Positions 26,303 through 35,591 of a stretch of DNA of 64,000 bases are shown one piece after another (within the stretch, counting starts at the first letter, position 1; every line of letters begins with the position of its first letter). Position numbers and translations under genes: made by a program. The notes under the pieces were generated by a model. It did no database searches. It was given only the letters and a program-made list of their open reading frames with translations, and had not been told where the DNA came from. The DNA comes from Bacillota bacterium (GTDB lineage Bacteria > Bacillota > Clostridia > Lachnospirales > Lachnospiraceae). The DNA is taken from contig JAEYFP010000007.1 of assembly GCA_023402845.1 (NCBI GenBank), positions 1 through 64,000 of the forward strand, given 5' to 3'.

Positions 26303-27102
26303 AGCTCTGCCCCTTCCTCATCATCCTTCCCAAGGTATGCCTCGATTACTCTTGGGTTATTCGCAATTTCTTCGGGTGTGCCGGAAGCAATCGTCACTCC
26401 GTAGTCAATCACCTGTATCCTCTCGCACACCTTCATGACAAGGCTCATGTCATGTTCAATCAGAAGGATGGAAATATTAAATTTTTTGCGGATGACCGTG
26501 ATGATATCCAACAGCTCAGAGGTCTCCGTAGGATTCATTCCCGCTGCGGGCTCATCTAAAAGAAGCAACTTCATTCCCGTACCCAACGCTCTGGCAATCT
26601 CCAGCCTTCTCTGCTGCCCGTAAGGCAGATTTTCTGCTGTAAAATCGGCTTTATCCTTCAGATGCACAAGTTCCAATAATTCCAAAGCCCTTTCCCTTGC
26701 CTCCGCCTCCTGTTTCCAATACTTAGGGAGTCTGAAAATAGACGACGCGAGAGAATACGACAGATGCATATTCATAGCAGCCATTACATTTTCAACAACC
26801 GTCATCTTTTTAAACAGACGGATATTTTGAAAGGTTCTGGATATTCCAGCAGCCACAACCTGATGAGTTTTCTTCCCGTTCATCTTCTCACCGTTAAGAA
26901 AAAAGGCTCCCTCTGTCGGTGTATAAACACCGGTCAGAAGATTAAAAACCGTAGTCTTTCCGGCTCCGTTTGGACCAATCAACCCGACAAACTCACTTTT
27001 TCCGATATCAATACTGAAGGAATCAACCGCTTTCAGACCGCCAAAGGTAACTCCAAGATTTTGCACTCTTAAAACCGGCACCTCTTCTGTCAGTCTACTC
27101 AT
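26296..27102 (-). CDS. livG: Branched-chain amino acid ABC transporter ATPase LivG
   Basis: 268 residues from ATG 27102, chosen over the ATG 6 nt upstream because AAAGGAGG is then 8 nt away. Walker A GPNGAGKTT, ISRTFQNIRLF typical of LivG, Walker B LLLLDEPAAGMNP and the C-terminal LivG tail. Second ATPase of the heterodimeric LivFG motor. Confidence 0.95.
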   Translation of the reverse strand: MSRLTEEVPVLRVQNLGVTFGGLKAVDSFSIDIGKSEFVGLIGPNGAGKTTVFNLLTGVYTPTEGAFFLNGEKMNGKKTHQVVAAGISRTFQNIRLFKKMTVVENVMAAMNMHLSYSLASSIFRLPKYWKQEAEARERALELLELVHLKDKADFTAENLPYGQQRRLEIARALGTGMKLLLLDEPAAGMNPTETSELLDIITVIRKKFNISILLIEHDMSLVMKVCERIQVIDYGVTIASGTPEEIANNPRVIEAYLGKDDEEGAELC

Positions 27103-28117
27103 CGGCATTTCCTCCTTTCCTGACCTGTGCAGCCTTCACAAAAGCCGCAAGCCTTCCCAGCAATCTGGTAAGCGAGAACTCCCACTTTCCGAAAATTCCG
27201 CCCGGTTTGAAAATCATAACCAATACAAGGACAACGGAGTAAGCCAGTATTCTGTAAATAGCAAATTGGCGCATAGCCTCGGGCAGTGCGGACAGAAAAG
27301 CCGCGCCGATAATGGAACCGGTCAACGAACCGGTGCCGCCGATAATCACTTCTGTCAGCATTTCTGCCGAATACATAAAATTAAAATTCGTAGGGATCAT
27401 CGCCGTCATATAATGTGCATACATTGCTCCTCCGATTCCCGCAAAAAAAGCCGAAATCGTAAAGTTCAGCACCTTGTAAAAGGTGACATTGATCCCGCTC
27501 GCACTTGCAGCAATATAATCCTCCCTGATGGCAATTACCGTCCTGCCGAAACGGGAACGCGTATACATGTACATTACCGTCACACAAATGACCATAGCCC
27601 AGAAACACCAATAAAAATCAGAAAGCTTGGCAATACCGCTCATCGTTCGCCCGGAGCCGGTAATCTCAAAATTACAAAAGGCAACTCTGATAATTTCCGC
27701 AAAGGCCACCGTCACAATCGCGAGATAATCACCCCTCAGCCTGAGTGCAGGTATTCCTACGAGAACTCCCGTACATGCGGCTGCAATCCCGCCCACCAAA
27801 AGTGCGATGATAAAGAGCAGCAGCTTTGGAACGCCATATTCAGAAAGCGCATTCGTCAATATGGCGGAGGCATAAGCCCCTACCGACATAAATCCCGCGT
27901 GTCCAAGTGAAAATTCGCCCATAAATCCCACCAAAAGATTTAAAGAGGTAACCAAAATAATCGTATAACAGGCAGTCGTAAAAATACCTTTAATATAGGA
28001 GGTTCTGGTGCCTAGTATGTTCGACTGGAACAACCCGTACAGAAGTACGAACAGTACGAGAATACCGATTACATTTATGATATAAGATTGTTTTTTGCTT
28101 TTTGGCATCCGTCTCAC
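27095..28117 (-). CDS. livM: Branched-chain amino acid ABC permease LivM
   Basis: 340 residues, about ten membrane helices; family stretches LVGFMGEFSLGHAGFMSVGA and PALRLRGDYLAIVTVAFAEI. Start is GTG 28117, adjacent to the livH stop; ATG 28108 with AGGTGAG upstream is an alternative. Forms the membrane channel with LivH. Confidence 0.94.
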   Translation of the reverse strand: MRRMPKSKKQSYIINVIGILVLFVLLYGLFQSNILGTRTSYIKGIFTTACYTIILVTSLNLLVGFMGEFSLGHAGFMSVGAYASAILTNALSEYGVPKLLLFIIALLVGGIAAACTGVLVGIPALRLRGDYLAIVTVAFAEIIRVAFCNFEITGSGRTMSGIAKLSDFYWCFWAMVICVTVMYMYTRSRFGRTVIAIREDYIAASASGINVTFYKVLNFTISAFFAGIGGAMYAHYMTAMIPTNFNFMYSAEMLTEVIIGGTGSLTGSIIGAAFLSALPEAMRQFAIYRILAYSVVLVLVMIFKPGGIFGKWEFSLTRLLGRLAAFVKAAQVRKGGNADE

Positions 28118-29026
28118 CTACACTTTCTCTCCGACATTCTTACCCATAATGCCGGTCGGTTTAATCAGTAAAACAAAAATCAAAAGACTGTAGGTAATCG
28201 CCTCATACCAGCCGGGAGCGATATACACCTTAACAAAGATCTCCACGAGCCCTACGATAATACCTCCCACCATAGCTCCCGGTATACTTCCGATACCGCC
28301 CAGTACAGCTGCTATGAACGCCTTAAGTCCCATCATGGAGCCCATATCCGTCGTACACCTCGGATAGGTAGAGCAATACATAAGCGCCGCTACCGCAGCG
28401 AGTCCCGAACCGATCGCAAAGGTCGTTGTAATGATTTTATTAACATTGATCCCCATCAAAGTGGATGCCTCTTTATCCTGCGGCACCGCACGCATTGCTT
28501 TTCCAAGCCTCGTTTTTTTCACAAACAGCTGCAGCCCCACCATCATAATGATACCTATGCTGATCGTCAATAAATACTTCCACTGCAGCTTTGCTCCCAG
28601 CACCTCCATCGAAGGCAGTGTAAAAATAGCAGTGACAGATTTTGGATTTGCACCGAACAATACCATGGCAAGATTCTCCAGAAACAGACTCATTGCCAGC
28701 GCCGTAATCAGTGCCGACATAGAACCGGCTCCCCTCACGGGCCTATACGCAATGATTTCTACGGCTACTCCCACTCCAACACATACTGCAATGGCGACTA
28801 TCACCGCCAGCCATGCCGGCATCCCGTAATTAATCATCAAGGGCACCGTATAAAACAGCGTATACGCTCCGACCATGATAAAATCTCCATGTGCAAAATT
28901 AATCATGCGGATAATACCGTATACCATTGTATAGCCTAATGCTATTAACGCATAAATAGCGCCCTGATTCAGTCCGTTTATAATACTTTGTATAAATAGG
29001 GACACTTGCCTTACACTTCCTTTCAT
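28118..29026 (-). CDS. livH: Branched-chain amino acid ABC permease LivH
   Basis: 302 residues, eight or nine membrane helices, with GAIYALIALGYTMVYGIIRM and NFAHGDFIMVGA, hallmarks of LivH. ATG 29026 is given, but GTG 29005 would give the usual LivH N terminus (SLFIQSIINGL) and may be the true start. Confidence 0.94.
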   Translation of the reverse strand: MKGSVRQVSLFIQSIINGLNQGAIYALIALGYTMVYGIIRMINFAHGDFIMVGAYTLFYTVPLMINYGMPAWLAVIVAIAVCVGVGVAVEIIAYRPVRGAGSMSALITALAMSLFLENLAMVLFGANPKSVTAIFTLPSMEVLGAKLQWKYLLTISIGIIMMVGLQLFVKKTRLGKAMRAVPQDKEASTLMGINVNKIITTTFAIGSGLAAVAALMYCSTYPRCTTDMGSMMGLKAFIAAVLGGIGSIPGAMVGGIIVGLVEIFVKVYIAPGWYEAITYSLLIFVLLIKPTGIMGKNVGEKV

Positions 29027-29062
29027 TTATGTTTTCCCAACTTTATCGGGAGGTTTGATATA

Positions 29063-29094
29063 GGAAAGGCATAAGTTTTTACTTATGCCTTTCC
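29063..29094. terminator. Hairpin between the binding-protein gene and livH
   Basis: GGAAAGGCATAAG / CTTATGCCTTTCC, 13 bp perfect. On the minus strand it lacks a following T-run, so it more likely stabilises the abundant binding-protein mRNA or attenuates readthrough into livH than fully terminates. Confidence 0.6.
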
Positions 29095-29125
29095 TTCCTT
29101 TACGCATGAATATTGCTATTCATTA

Positions 29126-30358
29126 TTAATTTCCTTCAGGAGAAAGTGTTTGATACCATTTTACAGTCCCGTTATCATAAGTATTGATTACAACGCTCTT
29201 TGCGGGATCACCGTTTTCATCAAGTGTAAAGGTTCCTCCCACACCGGTAAATGTCATTCCTGTCATTCCGCTGACGAGAGAAGCCGTATCGGTGCCTCCT
29301 CCCTGCTCAGCCGCCTGTACCAGCATATAAATCGCGTCATAGTAAAGTGCCGCGCAAGCATTCAGGCTTTCCGTACCGTAGGTTTCGGTATATTTTGTCA
29401 CAAAGGACTGAACCGTCTCCGAGGTATCCTCCGAAGAATAATGGTTCGTAAAATAGCAATTATCAAAGTAAGTTTCCAGACCGGTCGTATCGGAACCATC
29501 CCATCCGTCACCTCCCATAATAATACCTTCAAAGCCGGCATCCCTTGCCTGCTGAACCAAAAGGGGTACGGTATCCAAAAAACAGGGGTAAAATAGGAAG
29601 CCTGCTCCCGAGGCTACCGCCTGCGATACCTGTGCGGTAAAGTCGGTATCTTTTGTCGTGCATTCTCCGGTGTATGCAATTTCGATGCCTGCCGCTTCCG
29701 CATTTTCCACAAATGCATCCTTTAATCCGTTGGAATAATCATCATCCTTCGCATAAATAATTGCTACCTTCTCTGTGCCCTGCTCTTTCGCAAAAGCCGC
29801 TGCCATTTTTCCCTGATACGGATCTATGAAACAATCTCTGAAAATTGTGGGTCCGACCTGCGTAACCTTATAATTGGTCGCTCCCGTTGCCAACAGCAGC
29901 ATCCCCTGCTCATTAGCAAGCTCTGCCATCGGAAGTGTAACGGAGGAGAAAAAGGCTCCCACAACCGCTTCCGGCACTTCCGGCTCCAAACTGTTATAAG
30001 CATTTACTGCCTGCTTGGAATCGGTGCCGTCATCGACAACCTTGCCGCCGTTGACAATTTCCACCTTAACCGCACTGTCGCTGTTGTTGATTTCCTCCGC
30101 AGCCATCGTCACGGCATTTTGCGCACCTTCTCCATAGATGGCCGAACCGCCTGTCATGGAACAGATCACACCGATTCTTATCACTTGATCTTCTTCTCCC
30201 GCAGGAACGCTTTCTGCAGCACCCGCTTCTTCCGTCTCCGGTTCTGCCGCGGCGGCTGCCTCCGTACCGGACGCATCTGCGGCTTTAGCACCGCAGCCCG
30301 TCAGCATCGTTCCGATCATTGCTGCGCAGAGCAATAAGCTCAATACCTTTTTCTTCAT
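29126..30358 (-). CDS. Amino-acid ABC transporter substrate-binding lipoprotein (LivJ family)
   Basis: 410 residues. A lipoprotein signal peptide ends at LTGCG (~Cys22), followed by an Ala/Glu-rich linker and a type I periplasmic-binding fold (VIRIGVICSMTGGSAIYGEG, EEINNSD, FRDCFIDPYQG). First gene of the liv operon after GAGGAGGAA. It binds amino acids outside the cell. True ligand unknown; given the downstream-encoded D-glutamate/5-oxoproline pathway nearby, a ligand other than Leu/Ile/Val is possible. Confidence 0.92.
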   Translation of the reverse strand: MKKKVLSLLLCAAMIGTMLTGCGAKAADASGTEAAAAAEPETEEAGAAESVPAGEEDQVIRIGVICSMTGGSAIYGEGAQNAVTMAAEEINNSDSAVKVEIVNGGKVVDDGTDSKQAVNAYNSLEPEVPEAVVGAFFSSVTLPMAELANEQGMLLLATGATNYKVTQVGPTIFRDCFIDPYQGKMAAAFAKEQGTEKVAIIYAKDDDYSNGLKDAFVENAEAAGIEIAYTGECTTKDTDFTAQVSQAVASGAGFLFYPCFLDTVPLLVQQARDAGFEGIIMGGDGWDGSDTTGLETYFDNCYFTNHYSSEDTSETVQSFVTKYTETYGTESLNACAALYYDAIYMLVQAAEQGGGTDTASLVSGMTGMTFTGVGGTFTLDENGDPAKSVVINTYDNGTVKWYQTLSPEGN

Positions 30359-30439
30359 AACTGATTCCTCCTCAATTTTTTTTATAAATCACCCTTGTCG
30401 GCGAATTTATCTTTTTATACTGCGTCCTTGTTTGAACGT

Positions 30440-31063
30440 CTATCCATGATATTTCATGTCGATTGTTTCTTTGATGATATCAGCGCTCTGCTCATAAGTC
30501 AGGTCATCCGTATTTATACACAAATCGTAGTTGCTGGGGCTCTCCCAGATCCGTCCGGTATGGTACTGATAATACTCCTTCCGGTACTTATTATTTTTCG
30601 ATATATATTTTTCCGCTTCCTTCCGGGAAATTCCCTGCCGCTCCATTTCCCTGCTGATACAGACAGGATCCGTAGCACAGATAAATACTCTGAGTACATT
30701 CGGATAACCCTTCAAAACATAATCACAGGCCCTCCCTACACAAACATAGGATTCTCTCTCCGCAAGCTCTTTTAAAACTTTTGCCTGATAATTGAACAAA
30801 TTCTGATCCGATACAAAATCATTGCTTTCAGGAGAAATCAATTCTCCGTTATATACTTTCTTTGATACCTTATACAGCAGCTTATTTCTGCTGCTCTCTT
30901 CCACTCTTGCAAACAGTTCTTCGCTGATTCCGCTGTCTTCTGAGGCAAGACGAAGCAAATTCCTGTCATACATATCAATCCCATAATGATCCGCCAGCAG
31001 TCTGCTGATTGTAGTTCCTCCGCTTCCGCATGTTCTTGTGACAGCAATTACAAACCTTTCCAT
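30440..31063 (-). CDS. Cytidylate kinase-like family protein
   Basis: 207 residues from ATG 31063 (GGAGGAG upstream). The N terminus FVIAVTRTCGSGGTTISRLL resembles the P-loop of the cytidylate-kinase-like family (PF13189), with YVCVGRACDYVL and a kinase-lid region rich in Lys/Arg/Tyr (KEAEKYISKNNKYRKEYY). Members are widespread in Clostridia, often near transporters; substrate is unproven. It lies between the pxpA terminator and the liv genes. Confidence 0.85.
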   Translation of the reverse strand: MERFVIAVTRTCGSGGTTISRLLADHYGIDMYDRNLLRLASEDSGISEELFARVEESSRNKLLYKVSKKVYNGELISPESNDFVSDQNLFNYQAKVLKELAERESYVCVGRACDYVLKGYPNVLRVFICATDPVCISREMERQGISRKEAEKYISKNNKYRKEYYQYHTGRIWESPSNYDLCINTDDLTYEQSADIIKETIDMKYHG

Positions 31064-31133
31064 AACTTGCTCCTCCCACCCTAAATTTTTCATGATCTTG
31101 TTTTATTGAAAACTCATAGAAATTTTCTACCTA

Positions 31134-31175
31134 AAACAAAAAAAAGGTGTAACCAAATATATGGTTAACACCTTT
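31134..31175 (-). terminator. Terminator of the D-glutamate/5-oxoproline operon
   Basis: AAAGGTGTAACCA / TGGTTAACACCTTT with a 6-nt loop, followed on the minus strand by a long T-run. It ends the operon after pxpA. Confidence 0.9.
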
Positions 31176-31219
31176 GTATAATCCACATTGTAGCATATGC
31201 TTTTAGAAAAAGCAATATT

Positions 31220-31981
31220 TTATTTTCCAAAATTTTTTGTATCGATCCCATTTTGCTCAAAAGCGCTCCGCAGGCTCTGCACAAAGGCAAGTGCCTTTTC
31301 CCCGTCTCCATGAACACACACACTGTCTGCACAAATGGGGATTTCCCTTCCATTCACTGCCGTCACCTTCTTCTCAAGTATCATTTTCAGAACTCTTTCG
31401 ATTGCAAGCTTCTCATCTATGATCATTGCGCCGAGCTTTGTCCTTGCCACGAGTGACCCATCCTCCTCATAGGCTCTGTCGGCAAAAACCTCTTCTGCCG
31501 CCTTCATCCCAAGCGCATCCGCCGCCTTTTTCATCTGGCTTCCCGCCAGCACAAGCATCACCAAATCCCTGTTTACCGCACGCACTCCCTCACAGACGGC
31601 TTTCGCAAGTTCATAGTCCTTACCTGCCATATTGTACAAAGCCCCATGAAGCTTTACATGTCCAAGCGGCACGCCTTCTGCTCTGCAAAATGCCTCCAGG
31701 GCGCCGACCTGATACTGTACCATTGCTTTTGCCTCCGCCAAAGAAACGGCCAAATTACGCCGGCCAAACCCTGCCAGATCCGGAAAGCCGGGATGCGCCC
31801 CTACGGAAACTCCGTATTTTTTACACAAGGCCACCGTATTTGACATCACGAGAGGATCCGAGGCATGAAAGCCGCAGGCAACATTCGCAGATGAGATAAG
31901 CGGAATCACCTCTTCATCCATACCCATTTTATAAGCACCAAAACTTTCTCCCAAATCGCAATTCAAATCAATTCTGTTCAT
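31220..31981 (-). CDS. pxpA: 5-oxoprolinase subunit A (LamB/YcsF family)
   Basis: 253 residues. Begins MNRIDLNCDLGESFGAYKMG and contains SSANVACGFHASDP, the LamB/YcsF signature. With PxpB and PxpC it forms the bacterial ATP-dependent 5-oxoprolinase that opens 5-oxoproline to glutamate. Last gene of a six-gene run beginning with the transaminase; AGAGAGGA precedes ATG 31981. Confidence 0.96.
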   Translation of the reverse strand: MNRIDLNCDLGESFGAYKMGMDEEVIPLISSANVACGFHASDPLVMSNTVALCKKYGVSVGAHPGFPDLAGFGRRNLAVSLAEAKAMVQYQVGALEAFCRAEGVPLGHVKLHGALYNMAGKDYELAKAVCEGVRAVNRDLVMLVLAGSQMKKAADALGMKAAEEVFADRAYEEDGSLVARTKLGAMIIDEKLAIERVLKMILEKKVTAVNGREIPICADSVCVHGDGEKALAFVQSLRSAFEQNGIDTKNFGK

Positions 31982-31992
31982 AGTATTCCTCT

Positions 31993-32778
31993 CTATTCCT
32001 TCAGATCAATATTCTTTACATCGGTAATCAGCATATGCCCCGGTGCATGTGTGATGCAAAAATCAGGCATAGAAGCCATTACGGCAGCCTGAGGCGTCAC
32101 GCCGCAGGCCCAGAATACAGGGACCTCTCCTTCCTTCACTGAAACGGCATCCCCGAAATCAGGCTGAGCCAGATTTTGGATTCCGATCACCTCTGGATTT
32201 CCTATATGAACCGGCGCACCGTGCACTTTGGGGATTGCCGCCGTTACCGTTACCGCTTTCACTACCTGCTCATAGGGGATGGGTCTCATACTCACGACCA
32301 TATTTCCGTGAAAAGCGCCCGCCGAAGCACAGGGGATGTTTGTCAGATACATCGGCACATTACAGTGCTCCGTATTATGGCGCATCTCGATTCCCGCCTC
32401 CGTCAGCTCCGACTCAAAGGAAAAGCTGCAGCCGATCAGAAAGCTCACAAAGTCATCACGCCAAAATGAAGCTGTGTCCGTATATTCTCCGGTCAATTTT
32501 CCGTATTCATAAACACGGTATTTCGGAATATCCGTTGCGATATCCGCGCCGGCTGCTATCTTTTTCAAAAACCTGCTTCCTGTATCACTGACCTCCAAAA
32601 GGGGACAGGCCTTCGGATTCCTCTGGCTGAACAGCAAAAAATCATATGCATACTTTTGGGGCAGCACCACCAAATTTGCTTGTGCATAGCCGGGGCAAAG
32701 ACCCGAAGTGGGTTCTCGCAGTTTCCCTTCCCTGATTTGGCAGCGGACATCTGCCGGCGATATCAAACTGTTTTCCAT
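31993..32778 (-). CDS. DUF1445 (YcsI/UPF0317) protein, D-glutamate cyclase N-domain homolog
   Basis: 261 residues, the full DUF1445 length: [36 protein letters not shown] and [10 protein letters not shown] are family stretches. Annotated elsewhere as a putative hydro-lyase. The domain forms the N-terminal part of animal D-glutamate cyclase (DGLUCY), which turns D-glutamate into 5-oxo-D-proline. The start overlaps pxpC by 16 nt and has CAGGAGGGG upstream. Encoded with the DUF4392 partner at 34510-35583 and with pxpABC, it probably supplies or consumes 5-oxoproline. Confidence 0.93.
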   Translation of the reverse strand: MENSLISPADVRCQIREGKLREPTSGLCPGYAQANLVVLPQKYAYDFLLFSQRNPKACPLLEVSDTGSRFLKKIAAGADIATDIPKYRVYEYGKLTGEYTDTASFWRDDFVSFLIGCSFSFESELTEAGIEMRHNTEHCNVPMYLTNIPCASAGAFHGNMVVSMRPIPYEQVVKAVTVTAAIPKVHGAPVHIGNPEVIGIQNLAQPDFGDAVSVKEGEVPVFWACGVTPQAAVMASMPDFCITHAPGHMLITDVKNIDLKE

Positions 32779-33776
32779 AAGCCCCTCCTGCGTATTCTTT
32801 CAAAATAACTCAGATTTTCCCTGCAATATCCGATCCGTCTCATCAGACAGCGCTCCTCTCTCTTGGCTTTCCGGTATAATGCCTGCGCCTCTCCAACCGT
32901 TACCCAGGAAAAGCGTACCGCAGAGCCCGGCATGCACTGCACAAGCCGAGGCAGATCCACCGAGATTACCGTTCCGATTTTGGCATACCCTCCCGTGGTC
33001 TGACGATCCGCAAGCAAAACCATCGGCATCCCGTTAGAGGGCACCTGAACGGAGCCCTCGGCTACTGCGTCGGATATGATATCAGCCTTGCCGCATAGGC
33101 CGACGGCAGGTCCTTCAAGCCGATATCCCATACGGTCAGATTCTCCGGAAACAACATATTTCTCACCTCCGAATGTCCGCTTCCCCTCCTGTGTAAAATT
33201 ATCATACTGCGGACCCGGAACTACACGGATGCTTACCTCGGGCAGATACTCCTTATAAGAAATTTTCTTCTGATTTAAATGTAACAGCAGACTTGTCTCT
33301 GTACAAAGCGGGAGAATATCTCCCTTTTCAAGCTTCCTTCCCTGAAAGCCTCCTATTGTGCACTTTAAATGAGTGGATTTGCTGCCAAGCGCCTCCGGTA
33401 TCAAAAAGCCTCCGGTTACGGCAAGATAACCATATCTGCCGTTTCGTGCCGTCCGGCACCTTAACAGATCTCCGGCCATTGCACGTACCGCCTGACAGCA
33501 CGGGATCTCCTTATCATTCAAACGCGGCTGCAGATCGGCTCCCGTAAGGGCAAAAAAACAATCACAGGAAAAGCGGAAAGAACCGCCCATATAAATCATC
33601 TCCAGCACTGCCTCCCCCGGAGGATTATTCACCAACAAATTGGCTTCCCGCATAGCTTTTAGATCCATGCAGCCGCAGACGGAAAACCCGCTTGCCTGAT
33701 AGCCGTATCTGCCACCATCCTGAACAGTCGTCATCAGGCCCGGTTCCAAAATTTCCAATTGCATCCGTTTGTCCAT
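32763..33776 (-). CDS. pxpC: 5-oxoprolinase subunit C (KipA/biotin-dependent carboxyltransferase family)
   Basis: 337 residues. [19 protein letters not shown] and the [12 protein letters not shown] stretch identify the AHS2/KipA family. It is the partner of PxpA and PxpB in 5-oxoproline hydrolysis. GAGGAGG precedes ATG 33776; 13 nt separate it from pxpB. Confidence 0.95.
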   Translation of the reverse strand: MDKRMQLEILEPGLMTTVQDGGRYGYQASGFSVCGCMDLKAMREANLLVNNPPGEAVLEMIYMGGSFRFSCDCFFALTGADLQPRLNDKEIPCCQAVRAMAGDLLRCRTARNGRYGYLAVTGGFLIPEALGSKSTHLKCTIGGFQGRKLEKGDILPLCTETSLLLHLNQKKISYKEYLPEVSIRVVPGPQYDNFTQEGKRTFGGEKYVVSGESDRMGYRLEGPAVGLCGKADIISDAVAEGSVQVPSNGMPMVLLADRQTTGGYAKIGTVISVDLPRLVQCMPGSAVRFSWVTVGEAQALYRKAKREERCLMRRIGYCRENLSYFERIRRRGLWKTV

Positions 33777-33789
33777 ACATGCCTCCTCT

Positions 33790-34506
33790 TCATTCTATGA
33801 TATAGCGGTGTTTGTAACTTCCCTGCTTTACTTCGTCTAAAATCTCATGATACTCTTCACCGGTAATCGGCTGAAAACGAATATATTCCCCCATCTCATA
33901 CAAAATGGGAGGATTACGGTGCACATCATAGAGCTGCAGCGGAGTTCTGCCGATCAGCTGCCAGCCCCCCGGAGAATCCAGAGGATACATTCCTGTCTGT
34001 TCTCCTCCTATCCCGATACTGCCAGCCGGAATACGGACTCTCGGACTTGCCAGCCTCGGACAGAAAATACGTTCATCCAGTCCTCCGAGGTAGGCAAAAC
34101 CCGGAAGAAAACCCAACAGATAGATCAGATAATCCCGACTGCTGTGAAGCCGTATGACCTCCTCTTCCGTCATTCCCGCATGTCCTGCGACATAATTGAT
34201 ATCCTCTCCGAAGTCATTTCCGTAGCATGCGGGAATGATATGGATTTTCCTTGGTCCTGCCTTCGGTGCAAGAAGACCTGCCGTTTCCTTTGCAAGAATT
34301 TTTTTCATTCTTTCATAGTTCACTTTTTGACAGTCATAAAATACTAACAGCGAGCAGAAAGACGGTATCATCTCACGGATTTCTTTTTTGTTTTGCAGTT
34401 TTTCCATAAGAAAGCGGATTCTGCCGTTTGTCTCTTCACTGATCTTTTGTTCAAACTGGACTGCAATTGCCTGTTCTCCCACCGCTGAAAATATTATTTT
34501 ATCCAT
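33790..34506 (-). CDS. pxpB: 5-oxoprolinase subunit B (KipI/AHS1 family)
   Basis: 238 residues with GFLPGFAYLGGLD, SPRVRIPAGSIGIGG and YPLDSPGGWQLIGRTP, the AHS1 (KipI) signature. In Bacillus KipI also inhibits the KinA sporulation kinase, but subunit B of 5-oxoprolinase is the conserved role and fits the neighbours. It starts 3 nt after the DUF4392 stop. Confidence 0.95.
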   Translation of the reverse strand: MDKIIFSAVGEQAIAVQFEQKISEETNGRIRFLMEKLQNKKEIREMIPSFCSLLVFYDCQKVNYERMKKILAKETAGLLAPKAGPRKIHIIPACYGNDFGEDINYVAGHAGMTEEEVIRLHSSRDYLIYLLGFLPGFAYLGGLDERIFCPRLASPRVRIPAGSIGIGGEQTGMYPLDSPGGWQLIGRTPLQLYDVHRNPPILYEMGEYIRFQPITGEEYHEILDEVKQGSYKHRYIIE

Positions 34507-34509
34507 GAT

Positions 34510-35583
34510 TCAAGCTCCCGGTTCAAAAAAATTTTTATCGATTACCTTTTCAAACCATTCCCCGCATATAGGGAAATGCTGCAGTGAATTCACAACACAC
34601 TGACGCATAACCTCCAGAAGATACAAATGAAATTCCATTCCTATCCCGTCAATTGCATAATCCACCCAACCGTTCATATCTACCATACCGCAGTTGGAGG
34701 CCGTTTTGATTGCCTCTTTTTCCATATCCCCGCCATGAATAAGTTCGGGTTTTTTTAACAGCCATGCAGTAGCCGCTATCAGAGCCTGCGCACCCCAGTG
34801 GGAGATTGTTGTTGTTATAATATAATCTGCCGCCTCCGCGGAGCTGCTTCCGCCTCCGCATCCGCAGGCACATCCGTTTTCTTCCATATAAGGCACATAT
34901 TTTTCAAGATGCTTTTTTAATGTACCCATTCCCAGCTCATTTCCCAGATCCCCTATTGCAATCGTCATAATGCCTGCTTCTCTGCATCTTCGAAACAGCA
35001 CATCCGTCTTTGCCTCCAGTTCCGTCACATCAAGTCCCTTTGCTGTATGATATACACCTTTTATATTGGCACCCGGTGCCTCAATGGCGATCACGGCCTT
35101 CGGGGGAAGCTCCCGCAAAATTTCTGCGGCCTGCCCCTCTGCCTTCTCCTGCTCCTTTGTAAAAACAATACGTCCGGCGGCAATGGGCATACTTCTGATT
35201 TCCTTATAGCTGTCATACAGGTGAAGTCCCACCACACCGGAAAGCCTTCGTACGGCATCCTTGCATTCCTCCGGGCAAATGATCACCGGCTTTACGCCAT
35301 AAGCCTTCACGAGCATCCTGGCAAACAGCATGGCTCCAATAATTCCGTCTGTCTCCGCCTTTCTGTGAGGCAGAAGAACAAAGCCTGTTATGATATACAC
35401 AATGTCATCCTGTTTGAGCACATTTTTTAATTTTTTTGCACATTTCATCACGGCTGGCTCTCCCATATACGCCCGTGTACCTTTATATAAGATTCTGCAG
35501 ACACCGTAACCTCTTGGATCTAAATTAATCAGCTGATCCAAATCTTCTCCGATATTCAATTCTGCCAATTCTTTTGCATCCAT
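34510..35583 (-). CDS. DUF4392 protein, D-glutamate cyclase C-domain homolog
   Basis: 357 residues from ATG 35583 (TGAGG 6 nt upstream). An N-terminal ~40-residue part (ELNIGEDLDQLINLDPRGYG) leads to the DUF4392 domain: IVYIITGFVLLP, ETDGIIGAMLFA, AIEAPGANIKGVYH, and a glycine/cysteine-rich CACGCGGGSSSAEAADY. In DGLUCY this domain follows DUF1445 in a single chain. Here the two domains are separate genes of one operon. Proposed function is D-glutamate to 5-oxoproline conversion or a close reaction. Confidence 0.9.
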   Translation of the reverse strand: MDAKELAELNIGEDLDQLINLDPRGYGVCRILYKGTRAYMGEPAVMKCAKKLKNVLKQDDIVYIITGFVLLPHRKAETDGIIGAMLFARMLVKAYGVKPVIICPEECKDAVRRLSGVVGLHLYDSYKEIRSMPIAAGRIVFTKEQEKAEGQAAEILRELPPKAVIAIEAPGANIKGVYHTAKGLDVTELEAKTDVLFRRCREAGIMTIAIGDLGNELGMGTLKKHLEKYVPYMEENGCACGCGGGSSSAEAADYIITTTISHWGAQALIAATAWLLKKPELIHGGDMEKEAIKTASNCGMVDMNGWVDYAIDGIGMEFHLYLLEVMRQCVVNSLQHFPICGEWFEKVIDKNFFEPGA

Positions 35584-35591
35584 CATAATCC

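Noticed and set aside
33790..34506. PxpB read as the KinA inhibitor KipI acting on sporulation
   Set aside because: The Bacillus KipI role depends on KinA; the presence of pxpA, pxpC and D-glutamate genes makes the 5-oxoprolinase role much more likely.
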